DNA of 10,485 bases, from NCBI GenBank assembly GCA_945871625.1, contig CAMBWL010000023.1, positions 1 through 10,485 on the forward strand, in the 5' to 3' direction. Below the pieces are notes generated by a model. That model worked only from the letters and a program-made list of their open reading frames with translations. It had not been told where the DNA came from and did no database searches. This DNA is from Bifidobacterium breve (GTDB lineage: Bacteria > Actinomycetota > Acidimicrobiia > Acidimicrobiales > Ilumatobacteraceae). The position numbers and the translations under genes were made by a program. Positions 6,452 through 10,485 of this stretch are shown piece after piece. The stretch's first letter is position 1; each line of letters begins with the position of its first letter.

Positions 6452-6491
6452 ATTTACAGGACTAACACGGGACTAATTAGGACAACAACAT
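6452..6491 (+). promoter_or_regulatory. rplE-rpsN spacer with triplicated GGAC(T/A)A element
   Basis: This 40-base gap is one of only two sizeable gaps in the array. It holds GGACTAA at 6459-6465, GGACTAA at 6470-6476 and GGACAA at 6480-6485, spaced 11 and 10 bases apart. The last, with AGGA at 6479-6482, is nine bases before the rpsN ATG and is the likely ribosome binding site. The upstream copies could be standby sites, a protein-binding repeat or chance. No promoter or terminator is evident. Confidence 0.4.
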
Positions 6492-6677
6492 ATGGCAAAA
6501 AAATCACTCAGAATCAAAGCAGAGGCAAAACCAAAGTTCAAGGTACGCGGCTATACCCGTTGCCAGCGTTGTGGTCGAACTCGTTCGGTCTACAAAAAAT
6601 TTGGTTTGTGCCGTTTGTGCTTCCGCGAGCTGGCGCACGCGGGCGAGATTCCTGGGATCACAAAGGCAAGTTGGTAA
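6492..6677 (+). CDS. rpsN: 30S ribosomal protein S14, zinc-binding type (uS14, type Z)
   Basis: S14 assembles late into the small-subunit head next to S3 and S10. The 61-residue protein is the short zinc-ribbon form: Cys24 and Cys27 (CQRC) and Cys40 and Cys43 (CRLC) are all present and would bind one Zn ion. It ends GEIPGITKASW, the usual close. In many actinobacteria a zinc-free paralogue is encoded elsewhere and used under zinc limitation; that cannot be assessed here. Its place between rplE and rpsH is standard. The start is the ATG at 6492, preceded by AGGA. Confidence 0.97.
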   Translation: MAKKSLRIKAEAKPKFKVRGYTRCQRCGRTRSVYKKFGLCRLCFRELAHAGEIPGITKASW

Positions 6678-6683
6678 TCGATC

Positions 6684-7085
6684 ATGATGACTGACCCAAT
6701 CGCCGACATGCTCACACGCATTCGCAACGGAAACGTTGCGCTGCGCAATGAAGTTTTAATGCCTGCGTCAAAACAAAAGTCTGCTCTCGCCGAGGTACTC
6801 AAGCGCGAGGGCTTCATCACCGACTATGCAGTCGTTCAAGACCCGCAAGGTTCGGGCAAAGCCTTGAAGATAACGATGAAGTACGGCACCGATCGTCAGC
6901 GAACGATTTCGGGCATCAAGCGAATTTCAACACCGGGTTTGCGCGTTTATCGTGCAGCAACTGAAGTGCCTCGCGTGCTTGGTGGTCTAGGAGTAGCAGT
7001 TTTGTCAACAAGTCACGGACTCATGACCGACCGCGAAGCGCGCAAGCGCAACGTTGGTGGCGAAGTCATGTGTTTCGTGTGGTAA
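6684..7085 (+). CDS. rpsH: 30S ribosomal protein S8 (uS8)
   Basis: S8 is a primary 16S rRNA-binding protein of the platform, and in E. coli it represses spc operon translation. The 133-residue protein reads MMTDPIADMLTRIRNGN at the start. The C-terminal RNA-binding part contains STPGLRVYRAATEVPRVLGGLGVAVLSTSHGLMTDREARKRNVGGEVMCFVW, closely matching the family. Two adjacent ATGs (6684 and 6687) are both possible starts, differing by one Met. No good ribosome binding site is visible (AAAGG at 6662-6666 is too distant), so initiation may depend on ribosomes finishing rpsN six bases upstream. Confidence 0.97.
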   Translation: MMTDPIADMLTRIRNGNVALRNEVLMPASKQKSALAEVLKREGFITDYAVVQDPQGSGKALKITMKYGTDRQRTISGIKRISTPGLRVYRAATEVPRVLGGLGVAVLSTSHGLMTDREARKRNVGGEVMCFVW

Positions 7086-7110
7086 TTCGAGAGTTGAACG
7101 GAGAAGCAAA

Positions 7111-7653
7111 ATGTCACGCATAGGAAAATCAGCACTTGCAGTGCCGACAGGGGTCGAAGTAACGATCTCTGGCGCCGCAGTGACGATCAAGGGTCCTAAG
7201 GGCACCTTGAAGCGCGAACTTCCAGTTGGTGTTTCTGCGCGACGCGAAGAGAATAATTTGCTCGTCGAGCGCGCCAATGACGAGCGCGATGCTCGTGCAC
7301 GTCACGGTTTGGCTCGCACACTCTTGTCGAACATGATCGTTGGCGTAACTCAGGGCTACACCAAGGCGCTCGATATTCAAGGCGTTGGTTATCGCGCTGA
7401 AGCACAGGGACCGAACAAACTTAAGTTGGCGCTTGGCTATTCGCACCCGATCGTTTACACGGCACCAGAGGGCGTAACTTTCGAAGTGACTGCACAAACT
7501 CAAATCGTGATCAAGGGCAATGACAAAGAGACAGTCGGACAAGTTGCCGCAAACATCCGCAACATGCGCAAACCCGAGCCATACAAAGGCAAGGGCGTTC
7601 GATATTTGAACGAGCGCGTTCGTCGCAAGGCCGGCAAGACCGGCAAGAAGTAG
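7111..7653 (+). CDS. rplF: 50S ribosomal protein L6 (uL6)
   Basis: L6 lies near the sarcin-ricin loop and the factor-binding site of the large subunit. The 180-residue protein has the tandem L6 folds. The first starts MSRIGKSALAVPTGVEV and includes VTIKGPKGTL. The second contains VGVTQGYTKALDIQGVGYRA (about 77-96) and the conserved ending IRNMRKPEPYKGKGVRYLNE. The tail is basic (RVRRKAGKTGKK). An upstream GTG- or ATG-type extension from 7054 would overlap rpsH and add unrelated residues. The ATG at 7111, with GGAG at 7100-7103, is clearly right. Length is normal. Confidence 0.98.
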   Translation: MSRIGKSALAVPTGVEVTISGAAVTIKGPKGTLKRELPVGVSARREENNLLVERANDERDARARHGLARTLLSNMIVGVTQGYTKALDIQGVGYRAEAQGPNKLKLALGYSHPIVYTAPEGVTFEVTAQTQIVIKGNDKETVGQVAANIRNMRKPEPYKGKGVRYLNERVRRKAGKTGKK

Positions 7654-7672
7654 ACAAGGAACCAATTTAACT

Positions 7673-8041
7673 ATGGCTAATACAGCAGAAAAAAGACACT
7701 CAGGGCGCTTGCGTCGTCAACGTCGTGTGCGAAAAAAGATTCATGGCACAGCCGAGCGTCCACGCTTGGCTGTTTTTCGCAGCAACAAACATCTCTCGGC
7801 GCAATTGATCGACGACGATGCCGGTCGTACGATCGCATCTGCTTCTTCGCTTGAGGCTGAATTTCGCAAATCAGGTTCTGGGTCAACCGTTGAAGCGGCG
7901 ACACGAGTCGGCAAAGCGGTGGCACAACGCGCCAAACAAGCCGGCGTCACAAAAGTTGTTTATGACCGTGGTGGGTTCTTGTATCACGGTCGTATTGCAG
8001 CAGCAGCACAAGCTGCTCGAGAAGAAGGCCTGGAGTTCTAA
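7673..8041 (+). CDS. rplR: 50S ribosomal protein L18 (uL18)
   Basis: L18 binds 5S rRNA with L5 and carries it into the central protuberance. The 122-residue protein has a basic N-terminus (RHSGRLRRQRRVRKKIHGTAERPRLAVFRSNKHLSAQLIDD, about 8-48) that contacts RNA. It ends in the canonical KVVYDRGGFLYHGRIAAAAQAAREEGLEF. Length and motifs are typical. AAGGA at 7656-7660 is twelve bases before the ATG, a slightly long spacing. The gene directly abuts rpsE (TAA then ATG), and GGAG near its end serves that next gene. Confidence 0.98.
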   Translation: MANTAEKRHSGRLRRQRRVRKKIHGTAERPRLAVFRSNKHLSAQLIDDDAGRTIASASSLEAEFRKSGSGSTVEAATRVGKAVAQRAKQAGVTKVVYDRGGFLYHGRIAAAAQAAREEGLEF

Positions 8042-8698
8042 ATGAGCGATGTAAATCAAGTTCCGGCAGTTCCTACTACAGAAGAGACAGGTCGTCGTGA
8101 GCGTCGCGATCGTCGCGAGCCACGCGAGAAGCGAGAGCCACGTCCACCTGCAAAGGTCGGCGAGATCGGTGATTCGCGCGTGGTGCACATCAATCGTGTC
8201 GCCAAGGTCGTTAAAGGTGGTCGACGTTTTTCGTTCACCGCACTTGTTGTAGTGGGCGACCGCAACGGTCGAGTGGGTCTTGGTTATGGCAAGGCAAAAG
8301 AAGTGCCGTTGGCAATTCAAAAAGGCACCGAAGAAGCAAAGCGCAATATTTTTCATGTGGCACTTGCAGGCACAACGATCACCCACGCAACGATTGGTGT
8401 CAATGGTGCTGGCCGCGTGATGCTCAAACCGGCTGCTCCTGGTACTGGTGTTATCGCCGGTGGTGCGGCACGAATCATTCTTGAAGAAGCCGGAATCAAA
8501 GATGTTTTGGCAAAAGTTTTGGGTTCACCAAACGCGATCAACGTTGCGCGAGCAACGATCAACGGCTTGAAGGGTCTGCAACGACCTGACGAAGTCGCCA
8601 AGCGTCGTGGTTTGCCAGCCGAAGATTTCGTGCCAAAAGGCATGTTGCGTGCCTACACAGAGCGCAAGAAGACGATTTCAAGTCTCGGAGCCAAATAA
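8042..8698 (+). CDS. rpsE: 30S ribosomal protein S5 (uS5) with charged N-terminal extension
   Basis: S5 is at the mRNA entry side of the small subunit, important for decoding accuracy and the site of spectinomycin-resistance mutations. The 218-residue protein is longer than the E. coli form (about 166). The first 45 residues form a low-complexity Arg/Glu/Pro-rich extension with repeated REP and RRD/RRE steps. The double-stranded-RNA-binding-like domain follows (VVHINRVAKVVKGGRRFSFTALVVVGD, about 47-73, then VGLGYGKAKEVPLAIQKG). The C-terminal domain has PGTGVIAGGAARIILEEAGIKDVLAKVLGS (about 133-162). GGAG at 8032-8035 lies six bases before the ATG at 8042, favouring the long form. Confidence 0.97.
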   Translation: MSDVNQVPAVPTTEETGRRERRDRREPREKREPRPPAKVGEIGDSRVVHINRVAKVVKGGRRFSFTALVVVGDRNGRVGLGYGKAKEVPLAIQKGTEEAKRNIFHVALAGTTITHATIGVNGAGRVMLKPAAPGTGVIAGGAARIILEEAGIKDVLAKVLGSPNAINVARATINGLKGLQRPDEVAKRRGLPAEDFVPKGMLRAYTERKKTISSLGAK

Positions 8699-8700
8699 TC

Positions 8701-8976
8701 ATGGCAACTGCAAAGAAAGCGGCAAAGCCAGCCAAAAAAGCAGCAGCGAAAAAAGCTGTCGCGGTCAAGGCAACCCGTAAGGCGCACTCTGGTGCAACAG
8801 TTGTTGTGCGGCAAGTGCGCTCACAAATTGGCATCATGCCAAAAACAAAAGCGACAATGCGCGCGCTCGGTTTGCGCAAAATCGGTGATGTCAACACTCT
8901 TCCAGATCGTCCAGAGATTCGCGGCATGATTGCGCGAGTTCCTCACCTTATTGAAGTAAGCAAAAAAGGAGCATAA
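8701..8976 (+). CDS. rpmD: 50S ribosomal protein L30 (uL30) with Ala/Lys-rich N-terminal extension
   Basis: L30 is a small, non-essential large-subunit protein absent from some bacteria. The core starts at about residue 33 (VVVRQVRSQIGIMPKTKATMRALGLRKIGDVNTLPDRPEIRGMIARVPHLIEV) and matches bacterial L30 of about 60 residues. The first 30 residues are nearly all Ala, Lys and Val (KKAAKPAKKAAAKKAV), like histone H1-type or mycobacterial HU tails, giving 91 residues in total. GGAG at 8687-8690 is ten bases before the ATG at 8701. There is no ATG or well-placed alternative start just before the core, so the extension is probably translated. Position between rpsE and rplO is standard. Confidence 0.95.
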   Translation: MATAKKAAKPAKKAAAKKAVAVKATRKAHSGATVVVRQVRSQIGIMPKTKATMRALGLRKIGDVNTLPDRPEIRGMIARVPHLIEVSKKGA

Positions 8977-8978
8977 TC

Positions 8979-9467
8979 ATGCGCGTCGACGAAATCGGAC
9001 CTCGCTACGGGGCACGTAAGAAGCCAAAGCGCGTCGGTCGTGGCACCGGTGGCAAAGGCGGAAAAACAGCCGGTCGTGGTACAAAAGGTCAATACGCGCG
9101 TAACACAGTTGCTCGTGGTTTCGAAGGTGGACAGATGCCACTCAAGCAACGCGTGCCAAAACTTAAGGGATTCAATAACCCGTTTCGTGTCGAGTACTAC
9201 GCGGTCAATCTTGATGCGATTGATTCACTTGGTGCGAGCGAAGTTGATCCAGCGAAACTCGTTTCGGGTGGCGTTGCACACAAGGGTCAGATGATTAAAG
9301 TTTTGGGTCGTGGAAAGATAACTCGTGCGGTCAAAGTTTCTGCACACGCAGTTTCAAAGTCGGCTCAAGAAGCAATCGTTGCGGCCGGCGGATCAGTAGT
9401 GATCTTGCCGCCAACATACAGAGGTGTTCGACCACCAGCCAAGGGCAGTCAGTTCACCAACCGGTAG
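8979..9467 (+). CDS. rplO: 50S ribosomal protein L15 (uL15)
   Basis: L15 is a late-assembly protein with a long N-terminal extension threading into 23S rRNA. The 162-residue protein shows the glycine-rich basic segment (KKPKRVGRGTGGKGGKTAGRGTKGQYAR, about 14-41), then RGFEGGQMPLKQRVPKLKGFNN (about 46-67). The globular part includes VLGRGKITRAVKVSAHAVSKSAQEAIVAAGGSVVIL, the L15 signature region. Its length is a little above the roughly 145 of E. coli. AAGGAG at 8966-8971, within the end of rpmD, lies seven bases before the ATG and is the strongest binding site in this half. Confidence 0.97.
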   Translation: MRVDEIGPRYGARKKPKRVGRGTGGKGGKTAGRGTKGQYARNTVARGFEGGQMPLKQRVPKLKGFNNPFRVEYYAVNLDAIDSLGASEVDPAKLVSGGVAHKGQMIKVLGRGKITRAVKVSAHAVSKSAQEAIVAAGGSVVILPPTYRGVRPPAKGSQFTNR

Positions 9468-9514
9468 TACAGTTCGCATCGGCCTGCTTTTAGCGAGAAC
9501 AACGAGGTAAATTC
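9468..9514 (+). other. rplO-secY spacer
   Basis: This 47-base gap is the longest internal one. A weak imperfect hairpin is possible (GTTCGC at 9472-9477 with GCGAGAAC at 9493-9500, two bases bulged, loop of 15). It has no T-run behind it, so it is not a typical terminator. GAGG at 9504-9507 is the secY ribosome binding site. No promoter boxes were recognised. Confidence 0.4.
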
Positions 9515-10485
9515 GTGGCAAAAATCAGCAACATTTTCAAGGTGACAGAGCTTCGTAACAAGATTTTGTTCACGTTGGCAATGTTGCTCATCTATCGCCT
9601 CGGTGTTTCGTTGCGAGTGCCTGGTGTCGATGCGCAAGCGGTTAGCCAGTTGCGCGAAGCATCGAAGTCGCAAGGCGCTCTCGGCTTCTTGAACTTGTTT
9701 TCGGGCGGGGCGTTCGGCAGCTTTTCGATTTTCGCGCTCGGCATCATGCCGTACATCACTTCGAGCATCATCATGCAGGTTTTAACTGTTGTGATTCCAA
9801 AACTTGAGCAGTGGCAACAAGAGGGCGCGACGGGTCAACGCAAAATCACCCAGTGGACTCGCTATGTGGCGATTGGCATTGCAACTTTGCAGGGTGCAGG
9901 TCTGACTTTTATCTTTGGTCAGGGTCGTGGCTCGGCATTTTTCGGCGCAAGCACTCAGGCACCAGATGTTGTGTTGCTTGATCCGTTCATGCCACGGGCC
10001 TTGTTGGTGATTCCGTCGTTGGTTGCCGGCACCGCTCTGTTGATGTGGTTGGGCGAATTGATCAGCCAACGGGGCATTGGCAACGGTATGTCGATGGTGA
10101 TTTTTGCGTCTGTTGTCAGCGATCTGCCATACAGCTATTACTCGTTGTTGCAGACGCGTAAAACTTTGGTGTTTATTATCTTAGTTGGGCTCACTATCGC
10201 AATTATTCTTGCCGTGGTCCGCGTCGAGTTGGGTCAACGACGGTTGCCCGTGCAGTTTGCCAAGCGCGTGGTAGGTCGCAAAATGTACGGCGGACAAAAC
10301 ACATATATTCCGTTAAAAGTAAACCAGTCGGGCGTTGTGCCGATTATTTTCGCAAGCTCGGTGTTGTTGTTGCCGGTTTTGATGTCGAACATGCTGGGTA
10401 GCGGCGAAGGTTGGCGCGGTTCGATCGCTCGTTTCGTGGATCAATACTTGATCAATAGTCAGAACTTGTTGTACGTCACGGTTTT
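9515..10485 (+). CDS. secY: Protein translocase subunit SecY (partial, runs off the right edge)
   Basis: SecY is the ten-helix channel of the Sec translocon in the inner membrane, exporting proteins with SecA and inserting membrane proteins co-translationally. The 323 codons present begin MAKISNIFKVTELRNKILFTLAMLLIYRLG, reading through helix 1. The plug region is FLNLFSGGAFGSFSIFALGIMPYITSSIIMQ (about 58-88). Helices follow at about 160-183 and 217-235, the GIGNGMSMVIFASV motif at about 187-200, and the cytoplasmic loop RRLPVQFAKRVVG-K with GGQNTYIPLKVNQSGVVPIIFASS (about 242-282). Roughly the last quarter is missing because the window ends. The GTG at 9515 is chosen because it gives the family N-terminus and has GAGG seven bases upstream. 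Only SecY of the channel components is in view. Confidence 0.97.
   Translation, partial: MAKISNIFKVTELRNKILFTLAMLLIYRLGVSLRVPGVDAQAVSQLREASKSQGALGFLNLFSGGAFGSFSIFALGIMPYITSSIIMQVLTVVIPKLEQWQQEGATGQRKITQWTRYVAIGIATLQGAGLTFIFGQGRGSAFFGASTQAPDVVLLDPFMPRALLVIPSLVAGTALLMWLGELISQRGIGNGMSMVIFASVVSDLPYSYYSLLQTRKTLVFIILVGLTIAIILAVVRVELGQRRLPVQFAKRVVGRKMYGGQNTYIPLKVNQSGVVPIIFASSVLLLPVLMSNMLGSGEGWRGSIARFVDQYLINSQNLLYVTV

Noticed and set aside
7129..7665. A 178-codon open frame on the minus strand
   Set aside because: It is fully antisense to rplF, and its Cys- and His-rich translation looks like a mirror of biased codons rather than a protein family.
8002..8017. Perfect hairpin AGCAGC-ACAA-GCTGCT as a possible terminator
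   Set aside because: It lies inside the conserved AAAAQAA part of L18, has no T-run, and rpsE follows immediately.
7883..8386. A 167-codon minus-strand frame with Cys-rich stretches
   Set aside because: It is antisense to the end of rplR and the start of rpsE. The Cys runs come from reading Ala (GCA) codons in reverse, not from a metal-binding protein.
9472..9500. Possible terminator between rplO and secY
   Set aside because: The stem is short, bulged and without a T-run behind it, and secY normally shares the transcript.
1..10485. A novel defence, mobile or biosynthetic system hidden in the window
   Set aside because: Every stretch above 50 bases, apart from the 70-base left-edge spacer, is accounted for by known ribosomal or sec genes on one strand, with no insertion, repeat array or composition break.

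Overview
The window is a housekeeping locus: the S10 and spc ribosomal-protein clusters joined into one uninterrupted plus-strand array, ending inside secY. Twenty complete ribosomal protein genes are present, in the order rplC, rplD, rplW, rplB, rpsS, rplV, rpsC, rplP, rpmC, rpsQ, rplN, rplX, rplE, rpsN, rpsH, rplF, rplR, rpsE, rpmD and rplO. They are followed by the first 323 codons of secY, which runs off the right edge. The left edge holds 70 bases before rplC; rpsJ, which usually comes first in this cluster, would lie outside the window.

The organism looks like an actinobacterium. The evidence is an L2 tail of the GGR-PVSPWGKPE-RTR type, a zinc-ribbon S14 between rplE and rpsH, many Lys/Ala/Arg-rich tails on ribosomal proteins, and several GTG starts. 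The base composition looks balanced by eye rather than strongly GC-rich, and Leu is often TTG. That would fit a moderate-GC lineage such as an uncultured aquatic Acidimicrobiia, but this placement is an inference that needs a phylogeny.

Layout: 71-5174 corresponds to the S10 operon (L3, L4, L23, L2, S19, L22, S3, L16, L29, S17). From 5171 to the right edge corresponds to the spc operon (L14, L24, L5, S14, S8, L6, L18, S5, L30, L15, SecY). The two parts are joined by a four-base GTGA overlap of rpsQ and rplN, so no room is left for a separate spc promoter in front of rplN. Most junctions are overlaps or gaps of a few bases. The longest are 40 bases (rplE-rpsN) and 47 bases (rplO-secY). I see no convincing terminator, RNA gene, mobile element, CRISPR array or foreign insertion, and no gene-free stretch above 300 bases.

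The products work together in the ribosome: L3, L4, L22, L23, L24 and L29 shape the exit tunnel and its rim, L2 and L16 support the peptidyl-transferase centre, S3 and S5 line the mRNA entry, and SecY receives nascent membrane proteins at the tunnel exit. I found no previously undescribed system. The points worth a second look are lineage-type changes: extra tails on L30, S5, S3, L22, S19 and L5, an L22 tunnel hairpin lacking two usual arginines, L2 replacements near the conserved DHP motif, and a triplicated GGAC element in front of rpsN.
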